In this document: positions 1 through 10,728 of the stretch, piece after piece
How the letters are laid out: each line of letters opens with the position of its first letter
Numbering within the stretch: position 1 is the first letter of the stretch
From: Bhargavaea beijingensis
GTDB taxonomy: Bacteria > Bacillota > Bacilli > Bacillales_A > Planococcaceae
DNA length: 64,000 nt
Direction of reading: 5' to 3'
NCBI RefSeq assembly: GCF_900101985.1
Contig: NZ_FNAR01000001.1
Location: forward strand, 124,001-188,000
The notes under the pieces: model-generated
What the model was told of the DNA's origin: nothing
The model's database searches: none
The model's input: only the letters and a program-made list of their open reading frames with translations
Translations under genes and position numbers: made by a program

Positions 1-1
1 C

Positions 2-787
2 GATGGCGCCGTATCGCCCGAGGCCGTCAGCCTGGCGAACAGCTACTTCGGCAAGTACGTGCACGGCTTCTGGAATTCCCTGTTCGGCAAGAAAGACGTG
101 AAGCTGCCGTCCGACGAGGGCACGGAGGCAAACGTGAGCCCGGTATTCGATGAGACCGGCCGCATGTATTACTTTACTGACTTCACGAGCCCGAAAGAAG
201 AAGTCGACTCGATGCTCGGCTATGCGCTCACCGATGCGCGGACGGGGGAGGCCACTTACTACACGGGCAACCTCGAGGAGTCGTACATGGACTCGCAGGG
301 CACGCTCCAGATCATCGAAAAGAAATTCATCGAGAAGAAGTGGTCCGGAGAAATGCCGGTGCTGTACAACTTCTACGGCGAGGCCAGCTGGCTGACGCCG
401 GTGCTTGACCAGAACGGCTTCCTGCAGAACTACTTCATCGTCTCGGCGGCGAATCCGGAAATCTCGGCATTCGCGGGCACGCCGAACGAAGCCCTCAAGC
501 TGTACAAGACGGCGCTCCAGCGCGGCGGTTCGACCGTCGACGGATCGTCGGAGGCGGAAGAGGCGAAGGCGGCCGTCACTGTCCAGCGCGTCTACAAGGA
601 GCGGGCGGGCGACTTCACGCTTGTGTCGATTCTGGCAGAAGACGGGCGGAGCTTCCTCGCTTCCACGGAAACGGTGCCGCTTTCCGTCTATATCCAGGAA
701 GGCGACCAGCTCGACGTCACCTACCTTGAGACCGGCGAGTTGTTCCTGCCGGTCAAAGAAATTGCGAATAAGACCATCGGACAATAA
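2..787 (+). CDS. Unidentified protein, C-terminal part (5' end outside window)
   Basis: The reading frame is open from base 2 and ends at TAA 785-787, so the gene enters the window already in progress. A GTG at 59 is the first start-like codon, but it has no Shine-Dalgarno and the upstream codons read as ordinary protein, so I treat the gene as truncated by the window edge. The visible ~260 residues are soluble-looking and beta-rich, with repeated phrases such as GRMYYFTDF, DARTGEATYY and VLYNFYGEASWLTPVLD. These loosely recall a conserved family of large membrane-anchored hypothetical proteins, but I cannot name it. The last ~60 residues look like a small beta-barrel. A terminator follows directly. 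Function unknown. Confidence 0.6.
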   Translation, partial: DGAVSPEAVSLANSYFGKYVHGFWNSLFGKKDVKLPSDEGTEANVSPVFDETGRMYYFTDFTSPKEEVDSMLGYALTDARTGEATYYTGNLEESYMDSQGTLQIIEKKFIEKKWSGEMPVLYNFYGEASWLTPVLDQNGFLQNYFIVSAANPEISAFAGTPNEALKLYKTALQRGGSTVDGSSEAEEAKAAVTVQRVYKERAGDFTLVSILAEDGRSFLASTETVPLSVYIQEGDQLDVTYLETGELFLPVKEIANKTIGQ

Positions 788-791
788 GGGA

Positions 792-820
792 AGCCCTCCG
801 CGTCACGCGGAGGGCTTTCT
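792..820 (+). terminator. Rho-independent terminator after the first gene
   Basis: An 11-bp stem, AGCCCTCCGCG with CGCGGAGGGCT (792-802 and 806-816), has a 3-nt loop and a short T-rich tail. It lies 5 nt past the upstream stop codon and between two convergent genes. Confidence 0.75.
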
Positions 821-823
821 GCC

Positions 824-1426
824 TTATGCGGAGGCCGTGAACGGCTCCAGGATATCTTCTTTACGGCTTTCTTCCGTGTGGAAGTCGAATACGTCGTCGG
901 TGTGCTCGTACGATTCGCCATAGAAGTCCTCGTCTTTGTAGGTGTGGATCTCTTCATATGTCTTGCGCATATGGTCGTAGATGGCCTGTTCCACCGATTC
1001 TTCACCCTCATGGTCCGGCGCCCAGTAGAGAATTTCAAGGTCCGTCTTTTCGCCTGTCGCCAGCGACCTGCGGCTGTAGCCGATGCGGCGGGCGTGGGAA
1101 AATCCGTTGCGGGCATAGAACGTCAGGCGTTTCGCTGTGTCGGTGTCCTCATAGTCGACGGGCTCGACTTCGAGGATGATCGGCTTGTTCTTGGCTTTCA
1201 GCTTTTCGATCAGCTTGCCGCCAAGGCCCTGGCCGCGGGATTTCGACGAAACAAACAAATAATCGACAAAGAGAAACTCGTCGAATTCCGCGTACATCAG
1301 CACGTGGCAGGGGCCTTCATCTTTGCCGTACACACCTTCTTTTTCCTGAAGGAGTGTTTCCATGTGATCTTTGGACTTCATTTCTTCCACTGGGAAATAT
1401 TCATTGAGCTTGTCGTACCAATTCAA
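824..1426 (-). CDS. GNAT-family N-acetyltransferase
   Basis: A 200-residue protein on the minus strand with a GNAT core at about residues 50-115. FVDYLFVSSKSRGQGLGGKL carries the acetyl-CoA pyrophosphate-binding R-G-Q-G-L-G loop, and AKRLTFYARNGF is the usual C-terminal GNAT motif. The acceptor substrate is unknown. The last ~70 residues are very acidic (Glu/Asp-rich) and may be an extension outside the fold. The start is TTG (1426-1424), preceded at good distance by GGAGGCGG (complement of 1433-1440). The gene is convergent with the preceding gene and divergent from ctsR. A sigma-B-type promoter about 135 bp upstream suggests general stress control. Confidence 0.85.
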   Translation of the reverse strand: MNWYDKLNEYFPVEEMKSKDHMETLLQEKEGVYGKDEGPCHVLMYAEFDEFLFVDYLFVSSKSRGQGLGGKLIEKLKAKNKPIILEVEPVDYEDTDTAKRLTFYARNGFSHARRIGYSRRSLATGEKTDLEILYWAPDHEGEESVEQAIYDHMRKTYEEIHTYKDEDFYGESYEHTDDVFDFHTEESRKEDILEPFTASA

Positions 1427-1562
1427 ATTGAACCGCCTCCGGTATGTTTGGATTCATCCGGGGTTTTTGTTTGGGGAAAGGTCGGATGAGGAAAAAAACA
1501 GATGAGAAAAAATCCTCGTCACCAACTGGGGGAACCGGAAAACGCAATTCACATCCTCTTCT

Positions 1563-1587
1563 TTACCCGCTCAGAACCGGGTTAAAC
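1563..1587 (-). promoter_or_regulatory. Candidate sigma-B promoter for the GNAT gene
   Basis: Read on the minus strand this is GTTTAA (1587-1582), 13 nt, GGGTAA (1568-1563). Both hexamers and the spacing fit the Bacillus sigma-B consensus (GTTTAA, 12-15 nt, GGGTAT). It is the only promoter-like element seen upstream of the TTG start. Confidence 0.55.
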
Positions 1588-1647
1588 CTCCTTTTGGGAA
1601 GAAATGCATGATCCCCTTAAAAACAGGCTCCTGCCCGCGCAAAACCT

Positions 1648-1676
1648 TTGCGGATGCTTGTATAACATCGTATAAT
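1648..1676 (+). promoter_or_regulatory. Sigma-A promoter of the ctsR operon
   Basis: TTGCGG (1648-1653), 17-nt spacer, perfect TATAAT (1671-1676). The predicted transcription start falls inside the CtsR operator that follows. Confidence 0.85.
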
Positions 1677-1678
1677 TA

Positions 1679-1695
1679 AGTCAAAGATAGTCAAA
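1679..1695 (+). promoter_or_regulatory. CtsR operator before ctsR
   Basis: AGTCAAAGATAGTCAAA is a direct heptamer repeat matching the CtsR consensus RGTCAAA-NAN-RGTCAAA at all defined positions. It covers the expected +1 of the ctsR promoter, which implies autorepression of the operon. Confidence 0.93.
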
Positions 1696-1733
1696 GTCAA
1701 CTGAGTCCATATGCCTTGGAAAGAGGTGAAACC

Positions 1734-2240
1734 ATGCGGAACATCTCCGACATCATTGAAGGATATCTCAAGTCGATTCTCGAAAAAGAACAGGACGGGA
1801 TGGCTGAGATCAAGCGGAGTGAAGTCGCGGAGAAATTCCAGTGCGTCCCTTCGCAGATCAACTATGTCATCAAGACCCGGTTCACGACGGAGCGCGGCTA
1901 TATGGTCGAGAGCAAGCGGGGCGGCGGCGGATATATCCGGATTGTCCGCGTCCGGCCGAACAGCCGGATCGACCTGATCGAGCAGATTGTTGAGGGGCTC
2001 GACGGCGGCTCCACGCAAGCGATGGCCGAGGACATCATCCGTCGCCTTATCGATGAGGATGTCCTGACGGAGCGGGAGGCAAACATGATGCTTGCTGCCG
2101 TGCACCGGCTGACGCTCATGACACAGCTCCCGGAACGGGATCTGCTCCGCTCCCGGATCATGCAGGCAATGCTCAGCACATTAAAATACGAGGCGGCACG
2201 CGGCCCGGCGAAAAAACAGGGCGGTCCCGCCGAAAACTGA
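1734..2240 (+). CDS. ctsR: Transcriptional repressor CtsR
   Basis: A 168-residue repressor of class III heat-shock genes. The N-terminal winged helix-turn-helix covers about residues 1-70. It carries the glycine-rich wing ESKRGGGGYIRI, whose arginine is the known thermosensing and McsB phospho-target position in Bacillus CtsR. The C-terminal four-helix dimer domain follows. The start is ATG 1734, 3-4 nt after GAAAGAGGTGAA; a TTG at 1716 would lie upstream of that ribosome site. The gene is first in an operon with mcsA, mcsB, and probably clpC and radA. It is autoregulated through the operator at 1679-1695. Confidence 0.97.
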   Translation: MRNISDIIEGYLKSILEKEQDGMAEIKRSEVAEKFQCVPSQINYVIKTRFTTERGYMVESKRGGGGYIRIVRVRPNSRIDLIEQIVEGLDGGSTQAMAEDIIRRLIDEDVLTEREANMMLAAVHRLTLMTQLPERDLLRSRIMQAMLSTLKYEAARGPAKKQGGPAEN

Positions 2241-2298
2241 AAAAGCAAGTGACCTTGGCCGGCACCCGCATGCCGGCCGCTGAAAAGAGGTGTGTTCG

Positions 2299-2847
2299 TT
2301 GATCTGTGACAACTGCAATGAGCGGCCGGCATCGGTCGTCGTGACCCAGAGCAAAAACGGAAAAACCGAGGAACGGCATTTGTGCGACGTCTGCGCGGCG
2401 CACTTCCAGCCGTTCCAGGGGGACTTCGGGGGTGACCCGCTCGGCATCCAGCAGTTTCTCCAAAACTGGTTTGCCGGACCGGGCGCGTTCCAGAAAACCG
2501 CACAGCCCCAAGTCTCAAACGGCCCCGAGTGCCCGAACTGCGGGCTGACGTTCCGCCGGTTCATCGAACGCGGAAAGTTCGGCTGTGCGGAATGCTACAA
2601 CGCATTCCGGAAAGAGCTGCCCGAAGTGTTCAACAAGGTCCAGGGCGGCCACACAAGGCATGAGGGCAAGGTCCCCGCTTCCTACAGCGGACGCATTGCG
2701 GCAGAACGGAAGATCAAGGACCTGAGAAGGCAGATGAAAGAAGCCATCAACCAAGAAGAATTTGAGCAGGCGGCGAAGCTCCGGGATGAAGTCCGGGAAC
2801 TGGAACGCGGCCTGGAGGAAGGGGGCGGACAGGATGTCGTCGATTGA
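2299..2847 (+). CDS. mcsA: McsA, zinc-binding activator of the McsB arginine kinase
   Basis: A 182-residue adaptor. It has CxxC pairs near the N-terminus (CDNC, CDVC) and in the middle (CPNC, CAEC), which would bind zinc. A C-terminal UVR-type coiled coil (RRQMKEAINQEEFEQAAKLR, roughly residues 138-175) resembles the ClpC middle region. In Bacillus it activates McsB and helps target substrates to ClpCP. The start is TTG 2299, 6 nt after AAGAGGTG. An in-frame GTG at 2290 overlaps that ribosome site and is less likely. The 3' end overlaps mcsB by 14 nt, suggesting translational coupling. Confidence 0.95.
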   Translation: MICDNCNERPASVVVTQSKNGKTEERHLCDVCAAHFQPFQGDFGGDPLGIQQFLQNWFAGPGAFQKTAQPQVSNGPECPNCGLTFRRFIERGKFGCAECYNAFRKELPEVFNKVQGGHTRHEGKVPASYSGRIAAERKIKDLRRQMKEAINQEEFEQAAKLRDEVRELERGLEEGGGQDVVD

Positions 2848-3904
2848 AAACTTCCTTAAAAACGCGGTCACCCCTTGGATGGGGCCCAAGGGGGAGCATT
2901 CGAATATCGTCATGTCGACACGCGTCCGCCTTGCGCGGAACCTGAAGGGCTTCCGTTTCCCCCTTGACTTCAGCAGGGAGGAAGCGGAAGAGGTCGATCA
3001 TCAAGTTGCCGCAGCACTCGAGGGCATGGAGGACTTTTCCCATATCCCGATGGAAAGCGTCCCGGCGATCCAGCGGCAGGCACTGGTCGAAAAGCATCTG
3101 ATCAGCCCTCAGCTGGCGGACCCGGAACGGCCCGGATCCGTGATCCTCTCCGGCGATGAGTCGGTTTCGATCATGGTGAACGAGGAAGACCATATCCGGA
3201 TCCAGGTGATTTACCCGGGTCTTCATCTCTTGGAGGCCTTCGACCGGGCGAACGACATCGACAACCGGCTCGAAGAGGCCCTGCCTTACGCGTTCGACGG
3301 GGAATTCGGCTACATCACCAGCTGTCCGACCAATACGGGCACCGGACTCCGCGCCTCGGTTATGCTGCACTTGCCGGCGCTTTCCATCACGAGCAACATG
3401 GCGCGCATCGCACAGGCGGTCGCCCGGCTCGGAATGACGGTCCGCGGCAGCTACGGGGAAGGGTCCGATGCGCTCGGCAACGTCTATCAGGTGTCGAACC
3501 AGCTGACGCTCGGGAAGTCGGAGCGGGATATCCTGATGGACCTGCGCGACCTGGCGGAGCGGCTGATCGAGCAGGAAGAACGGGCGCGCCGCGCGCTTCT
3601 GGAGCATTCACCGATGAAGCTTGAGGACCGCGTCTGGCGTTCGTACGGAATCCTGACGAACGCCCGCGTGCTCGCGACCGATGAAGCGGCAAACCGGCTT
3701 TCCGACGTCCGGCTGGGGATTGACATGGGCATCATCCCCGATGTCGACGTGTCGGTCCTGAACGAGCTCATGATCTTCATGCAGCCGGCGTTCCTCCAGC
3801 GGTACGCGGGAGAAACGCTCCAGCCGGGCGAGCGAGACGTTTTCCGGGCCAAGCTGATCCGTGAGCGGATCGGCATGGGCCGCCAGTCTGGCAGAGAAAA
3901 CTGA
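2834..3904 (+). CDS. mcsB: Protein arginine kinase McsB
   Basis: A 356-residue ATP:guanido phosphotransferase homologue that phosphorylates protein arginines and marks them for ClpCP. Visible family motifs are STRVRLARN (nucleotide arginines), NEEDHIRI, and CPTNTGTGLRASVMLHLPAL holding the catalytic cysteine region. The C-terminal part includes FRAKLIRERIG, as in Bacillus McsB (363 aa). ATG 2834 lies inside the end of mcsA and is preceded by a purine-rich GGAGGAAGGGGG run. A longer frame from 2762 is the overlap with mcsA and is not the start. Confidence 0.96.
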   Translation: MSSIENFLKNAVTPWMGPKGEHSNIVMSTRVRLARNLKGFRFPLDFSREEAEEVDHQVAAALEGMEDFSHIPMESVPAIQRQALVEKHLISPQLADPERPGSVILSGDESVSIMVNEEDHIRIQVIYPGLHLLEAFDRANDIDNRLEEALPYAFDGEFGYITSCPTNTGTGLRASVMLHLPALSITSNMARIAQAVARLGMTVRGSYGEGSDALGNVYQVSNQLTLGKSERDILMDLRDLAERLIEQEERARRALLEHSPMKLEDRVWRSYGILTNARVLATDEAANRLSDVRLGIDMGIIPDVDVSVLNELMIFMQPAFLQRYAGETLQPGERDVFRAKLIRERIGMGRQSGREN

Positions 3905-3939
3905 GCCGCCGGATGGAAAGTGTTCGCCGAGCATATGTT

Positions 3940-3968
3940 TTGAACGGGAGGACACTTCGGTTTAAAAT
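3940..3968 (+). promoter_or_regulatory. Internal sigma-A promoter before clpC
   Basis: TTGAAC (3940-3945), 17 nt, TAAAAT (3963-3968), placed directly before a consensus CtsR box. It lies 36 nt beyond the mcsB stop codon and gives clpC its own heat-inducible start. Confidence 0.75.
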
Positions 3969-3985
3969 GGTCAAAGAAGGTCAAA
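3969..3985 (+). promoter_or_regulatory. CtsR operator before clpC
   Basis: GGTCAAAGAAGGTCAAA matches the CtsR consensus exactly and sits at the +1 region of the promoter at 3940-3968. Confidence 0.93.
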
Positions 3986-4027
3986 CAAAACCTTCGCGAA
4001 AGAGTTGTCCCGGTTCATCCGTTTCCG

Positions 4028-4053
4028 GTTTGATTCCGGACGGTTTAGGGGAA
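4028..4053 (+). promoter_or_regulatory. Possible sigma-B promoter before clpC
   Basis: GTTTGA (4028-4033), 14 nt, GGGGAA (4048-4053) partly fits the sigma-B consensus. Bacillus clpC is known to have sigma-B control, so the position is plausible, but the -10 match is imperfect. Confidence 0.35.
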
Positions 4054-4132
4054 CCTTTTATCATATAAACAGAATCAAAGTTCATCAGGATCTGCATACA
4101 TGAATCATTAATAGAGAAGAGAGGGATTGTAT

Positions 4133-6595
<2,463 letters not shown>

Positions 6596-6624
6596 TATAA
6601 TACACCTATCAAACCAATGGTTCT

Positions 6625-6660
6625 GACATCCCGCCCGCATTCCGCGGCGGGATGTCTTTT
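6625..6660 (+). terminator. Terminator between clpC and radA
   Basis: An 11-bp stem GACATCCCGCC / GGCGGGATGTC (6625-6635, 6646-6656) ends in TTTT. It ends only 18 nt before the radA start codon, so radA transcription must come by read-through or from a promoter I do not see. Confidence 0.75.
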
Positions 6661-6678
6661 CCGTGCCTGGAGGTCCAA

Positions 6679-8052
6679 ATGGCGAAAAAGAAAACCAAGT
6701 TTATGTGCCGGGACTGCGGATACGAGTCTCCGAAATGGATGGGCCGCTGCCCGGGCTGCGGCGAATGGAACACGATGGACGAGGAAGTGGCAATCGTAGG
6801 GAAAACCGCACGGGGCGGGGCTTTCCGAACCGAGTCGGGACCTGCCGGCAAGGCGTCCCCGATCACGTCGGTCGAGACGCAGGAAGAGCCCCGCGTCGAG
6901 ACGGCGTTCGGCGAGCTGAACCGGGTTCTCGGCGGCGGCGTGGTCCCGGGCTCCCTTGTCCTGATCGGCGGGGATCCGGGCATCGGGAAGTCGACGCTCC
7001 TGCTGCAGGTGTCGTCGCTGCTTGCGGAAAAAGGACGGCGCGTCCTTTACATCTCCGGAGAGGAATCGGTGCGGCAGACCAAACTCCGCGCGGAGCGGAT
7101 CGGCGTCACTTCCCCGGAACTCTATATATATTCAGAGACCGACATGGAACATATCCGGCTGTCGATCGAAGAGCTGAAACCGCAGTTCGTCATCGTCGAC
7201 TCCATCCAGACGGTCCACCATCCGGATGTCACGTCCGCTCCGGGAAGCGTGTCCCAAGTGCGCGAGTGCACCGCTGACCTGATGCGGATCGCAAAAACGA
7301 CCGGGACCGCCATCTTCCTTGTCGGGCACGTCACGAAGGAAGGCCAGATCGCGGGCCCGCGCCTGCTCGAGCATATGGTCGACACAGTTCTTTACTTTGA
7401 AGGGGAACGCCATCACACGTACCGGATCCTCCGGAGCGTGAAAAACCGGTTCGGGTCGACAAACGAGATGGCGATCTTCGAGATGCTGCAGTCGGGTCTC
7501 AAGGAAGTGCTGAACCCGTCCGAGCTGTTTCTTGAAGAGCGCTCACAGGGCGCGGCGGGCTCCGTGGTCGTCGCGTCGATGGAAGGCACCCGTCCGATCC
7601 TGGTCGAGATCCAGGCGCTCGTCACGCAGTCCAGCTTCAACTACCCGAAGCGCATGGCGACCGGCCTGGACCAGAGCCGCGTGTCGCTTCTCATGGCTGT
7701 GCTTGAGAAGCGGATGAACATGCTGCTGCAGACGCACGATGCCTACATCAAGGTGGCGGGCGGCGTGAAGCTCGACGAGCCGGCGATCGACCTCGCCGTC
7801 CTGACGAGCATCGTCTCGAGCTTCAAGGACACGGCCGTCAGCCCGTATGACGTCTTTGTCGGCGAGGTCGGCCTCACCGGCGAAATCCGCCGCGTATCCC
7901 GGATCGAACAACGCGTCCAGGAAGCAAAAAAACTCGGCTTCAAGCGCGCCATCGTTCCTGCCTCGAACCTCGGAGGCTGGGATTATCCTGAAGGCATCCG
8001 GGTTATCGGCGTCAGCACCGTCGCCGAAGCGCTCGGAGAGGCGTTCAAGTAA
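6679..8052 (+). CDS. radA: DNA repair protein RadA (Sms)
   Basis: A 457-residue RecA-like branch-migration helicase/ATPase. It has an N-terminal four-cysteine zinc finger (C10, C13, C24, C27), Walker [10 protein letters not shown] near residue 98, the RadA-specific KNRFG motif near 255, and a C-terminal Lon-protease-like domain ([12 protein letters not shown] onward). The start is ATG 6679 after CTGGAGGT. The frame open from 6652 runs through the terminator stem and is not coding. In B. subtilis disA follows radA; here a terminator follows instead. Confidence 0.97.
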   Translation: MAKKKTKFMCRDCGYESPKWMGRCPGCGEWNTMDEEVAIVGKTARGGAFRTESGPAGKASPITSVETQEEPRVETAFGELNRVLGGGVVPGSLVLIGGDPGIGKSTLLLQVSSLLAEKGRRVLYISGEESVRQTKLRAERIGVTSPELYIYSETDMEHIRLSIEELKPQFVIVDSIQTVHHPDVTSAPGSVSQVRECTADLMRIAKTTGTAIFLVGHVTKEGQIAGPRLLEHMVDTVLYFEGERHHTYRILRSVKNRFGSTNEMAIFEMLQSGLKEVLNPSELFLEERSQGAAGSVVVASMEGTRPILVEIQALVTQSSFNYPKRMATGLDQSRVSLLMAVLEKRMNMLLQTHDAYIKVAGGVKLDEPAIDLAVLTSIVSSFKDTAVSPYDVFVGEVGLTGEIRRVSRIEQRVQEAKKLGFKRAIVPASNLGGWDYPEGIRVIGVSTVAEALGEAFK

Positions 8053-8126
8053 GCGGATTTCCTGGAGTCTCTCTTGAATAGCGATGCCGTCACGCAAAAA
8101 ACACCGGGGCATAGATTAAAACAAGG

Positions 8127-8163
8127 CGGTTCCGTTGCATATACATGCGGCGGGACCGTTTTT
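8127..8163 (+). terminator. Terminator after radA
   Basis: A 14-bp stem with three G-T wobbles (8127-8140 with 8145-8158) and loop ATAC is followed by TTTTT. It closes the heat-shock/radA unit. Confidence 0.8.
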
Positions 8164-8364
8164 GGTTTCGGGAGCGGAGGGAATGGGAAGGAATTGAGGA
8201 TCCGGACTTTCACAAAAAGCCCTGCGGGGCGGCTGAAATCCCCGGAAGGAACTTCATTCTCCCTTTTGCGTCTGATTATTTATGGAAATCATCTGGTTTT
8301 TCATCCCCTGTAGAAGGAAGTCCGGGGGGCGAACGTGTATACTTTAAGCAAGGAGGTGAAAACC
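8164..8364 (+). other. Untranslated region before yacL
   Basis: About 200 bp with no gene; disA, expected here from B. subtilis order, is absent. A TATACT hexamer (8338-8343) could be a -10 box but has no convincing -35. A GTG at 8335 is in frame with yacL but lies before its ribosome site. Confidence 0.55.
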
Positions 8365-9441
8365 ATGCTGAACTTTTTTGTGAAGGTCGCGTATGCACTG
8401 ATCGGGGCCACGCTTGGTGTTATTTTTCTTCCGTCATTATTCGAACTCTTATCCGTTAACCAGCCATGGCTCACCAACGCATATGCGTCAGCCCTGATCG
8501 GCGCCATCCTGTTCTATCTGCTCAGCCTCATGCTGGCCGAGCCGACCGTGCGATCGATCAAGTGGCTCGAGGAGCGGCTGATGAAAGCGCCGGTGCTTGA
8601 TCTTCTGTTCGGGACGGTCGGCATGATCATCGGCCTGATCGTCGCGTTTCTTCTGACCTTCGCGATCGGGGCGATTAAAATCCCGGTCATCACGGACGTT
8701 CTTCCCGTCATCCTTTCCGTGCTTCTCGGCTACCTCGGTTTCCAGGTCGGCTTCCAGAAGCGGGAAGAGCTGATCCAGACGTTTACGAGAAGCGGGGAAA
8801 AGAAAAAAGACGGTGTCCAGCCGCCTGACGAGTTTAAGGCAAGCCAGAAAATCCTGGATACGAGCGTCATCATCGACGGCCGGATCGCGGACATCTCCGA
8901 AACCGGGTTTCTGGAGGGCGAACTGGTCATTCCGCAGTTTGTCCTGACCGAGCTGCAGCATATCGCGGATTCGTCCGATTCGCTTAAACGGACAAAGGGA
9001 CGGCGCGGGCTCGACATCCTGAAGAAAATCCAGGACGACCGCCAGACCGTGATCACCGACGAAGACTTTGACGACGTGAGCGAGGTCGACATGAAGCTTG
9101 TGCGACTCGCAAAGAAAAACGGCGGGGTTGTCGTGACAAACGACTTTAACCTGAACAAAGTGTGCGAACTGCACAATGTCCGGGTGCTCAACATCAACGA
9201 CCTGGCAAACGCCGTCAAGCCGGTCGTCATCCCGGGAGAGGAAATGCGCGTCACCGTCATCAAGGAAGGCAAGGAAGCCAACCAGGGCGTCGCCTACCTG
9301 GACGACGGGACGATGATCGTCATCGAAAACGGGAAAAATCAGATCGGCAAGACGCTCATCGTTGCGGTGACGAGTGTCCTGCAGACGTCTGCGGGACGCA
9401 TGATCTTCGCCCGGCCGCGTGACATGAAAGCGAAAAACTGA
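8365..9441 (+). CDS. yacL: PIN/TRAM-domain membrane protein YacL
   Basis: A 358-residue protein with four hydrophobic segments in the first ~130 residues, then a PIN nuclease-like domain. The PIN domain starts at ILDTSVIIDGRIADI and contains acidic residues in VLTELQHIAD and VVVTNDFNLNKV. A C-terminal TRAM-like beta domain begins at VIPGEEMRVTV. The PIN fold suggests a membrane-associated RNase, but the substrate is not known to me. The start is ATG 8365 after AAGGAGGTGA. ispD follows after 52 nt, as in Bacillus. Confidence 0.93.
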   Translation: MLNFFVKVAYALIGATLGVIFLPSLFELLSVNQPWLTNAYASALIGAILFYLLSLMLAEPTVRSIKWLEERLMKAPVLDLLFGTVGMIIGLIVAFLLTFAIGAIKIPVITDVLPVILSVLLGYLGFQVGFQKREELIQTFTRSGEKKKDGVQPPDEFKASQKILDTSVIIDGRIADISETGFLEGELVIPQFVLTELQHIADSSDSLKRTKGRRGLDILKKIQDDRQTVITDEDFDDVSEVDMKLVRLAKKNGGVVVTNDFNLNKVCELHNVRVLNINDLANAVKPVVIPGEEMRVTVIKEGKEANQGVAYLDDGTMIVIENGKNQIGKTLIVAVTSVLQTSAGRMIFARPRDMKAKN

Positions 9442-9493
9442 CGGAAGGCAGGGCCCTGCGCCCTGTCCTTTCGCTTGATGGAGTGGAAATCAC

Positions 9494-10198
9494 ATGGACT
9501 ACACAGTCATGCTGCCGGCTGCGGGAAGCGGCCGGCGGATGGGGGCAAGGGAGAACAAACTGTTCCTTCCGCTTGCGGGAAAGCCGATCCTGGTCCGGAC
9601 GCTTTCCGTGTTCCAGAATGATCCGGACTGCGCCGGAATCATCCTTGCGGTTCGCCCGGACGAACGGGAGCGGATCAGGGAGATGCTGGCAGCGCATGGC
9701 ATCACGAAAGTCACGGCAATGCCGGCCGGCGGGGGAGAGCGCCAGGACAGCGTGCGCGCCTGCGTCCGTGCGTTCATGGAAGCGGGCGGCAAGGATGACT
9801 CGGTCATCATGGTCCATGATGCCGCGCGGCCCTTTCTTTCACGCCGGGTGATCCGGGAACTGGCGGAGACGGTTCGGGAACACGGTGCCGCGATTGCTGC
9901 GGTTCCGTCCAAGGATACCGTCAAGCAGGTTGCGGACGGCATCGTGGAATCCACGCCGGACCGAAGCACTGTCTGGCTTGTCCAGACCCCGCAGGCGTTC
10001 CGCGCGGGCCTGTTGGCCGAAGCGGAGGAAAAAGCGCTGGAAGAAGGGTTCATCGGGACGGACGAATCGATGCTTGTCGAACGGCTCGGACATCCCGTCC
10101 GCGTCGTCGGGAGCACGTATGATAATCTGAAGATGACGACCAAGGTGGACCTCGCGATCGGCGAGGCGCTGCTGAAACGGCAGGAGGAGATGGAATGA
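9494..10198 (+). CDS. ispD: 2-C-methyl-D-erythritol 4-phosphate cytidylyltransferase IspD
   Basis: A 234-residue enzyme of the MEP isoprenoid pathway: MEP + CTP gives CDP-methylerythritol. The nucleotide-binding [10 protein letters not shown] motif is at residues ~8-17. VHDAARPF and the TPQAFR segment are typical of the family. It lies 52 nt after yacL and overlaps ispF by 4 nt (ATGA), so the two MEP-pathway genes are probably translationally coupled. Confidence 0.96.
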   Translation: MDYTVMLPAAGSGRRMGARENKLFLPLAGKPILVRTLSVFQNDPDCAGIILAVRPDERERIREMLAAHGITKVTAMPAGGGERQDSVRACVRAFMEAGGKDDSVIMVHDAARPFLSRRVIRELAETVREHGAAIAAVPSKDTVKQVADGIVESTPDRSTVWLVQTPQAFRAGLLAEAEEKALEEGFIGTDESMLVERLGHPVRVVGSTYDNLKMTTKVDLAIGEALLKRQEEME

Positions 10199-10671
10199 TC
10201 AGGATCGGACAAGGGTTTGACGTGCATGAATTCGCGGAGGGGCGCCCGCTCATCATCGGCGGCGTCACCATCCCGCATGAGCGCGGCCTCACCGGCCACT
10301 CGGATGCGGATGTGCTGCTCCATACCGTGACCGACGCGGCGCTTGGCGCCATCGGCAGGGGGGATATCGGCCATCACTTCCCGGACACCGACGAGGCGTT
10401 CAAGGACGCGGATTCCGCGGTGCTGCTGGAGCGTGTGTGGGCAGATGTCGAAGCGCAGGGCTGGAAGCTCGGTAATGTCGACTGCACGATCATGGCCCAG
10501 CGCCCGAAAATGGCGCCTCATATCGACAAGATCCGCGCCCGCATCGCGGAATTGCTTCATGCGGATGTGGCGCAGGTGAACGTCAAGGCAACCACGACCG
10601 AAAAGCTCGGCTTTGTCGGCCGGGAAGAAGGCATCGCCGCACTTGCGGTGATTTTATTGGAGAAAGCATAA
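10195..10671 (+). CDS. ispF: 2-C-methyl-D-erythritol 2,4-cyclodiphosphate synthase IspF
   Basis: A 158-residue trimeric zinc enzyme producing MEcPP. The metal ligands are visible: GQGFDVHEF (Asp8, His10) and the later histidine in [20 protein letters not shown] is the conserved substrate loop. The start ATG overlaps the ispD stop. A strong terminator follows, making ispF the last gene of the yacL-ispD-ispF unit. Confidence 0.97.
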   Translation: MIRIGQGFDVHEFAEGRPLIIGGVTIPHERGLTGHSDADVLLHTVTDAALGAIGRGDIGHHFPDTDEAFKDADSAVLLERVWADVEAQGWKLGNVDCTIMAQRPKMAPHIDKIRARIAELLHADVAQVNVKATTTEKLGFVGREEGIAALAVILLEKA

Positions 10672-10677
10672 GAACAG

Positions 10678-10706
10678 GGCCGCCCGCCATTGACGGGCGG
10701 CCTTTT
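10678..10706 (+). terminator. Terminator after ispF
   Basis: A 9-bp GC stem GGCCGCCCG / CGGGCGGCC (10678-10686, 10694-10702) followed by TTTT, 6 nt after the ispF stop. Confidence 0.88.
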
Positions 10707-10728
10707 GCGTGAAAAAGGGGGTTAAGGG

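Larger units (their letters stand above)
1427..1733. other. Divergent intergenic region, GNAT gene / ctsR
   Basis: About 300 bp without a gene. It holds the sigma-B-like promoter on the minus strand and the sigma-A promoter plus CtsR operator on the plus strand. Between 1440 and 1560 I see only an A/G-rich stretch with two GATGAG-A-run copies and no RNA gene. Confidence 0.7.
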
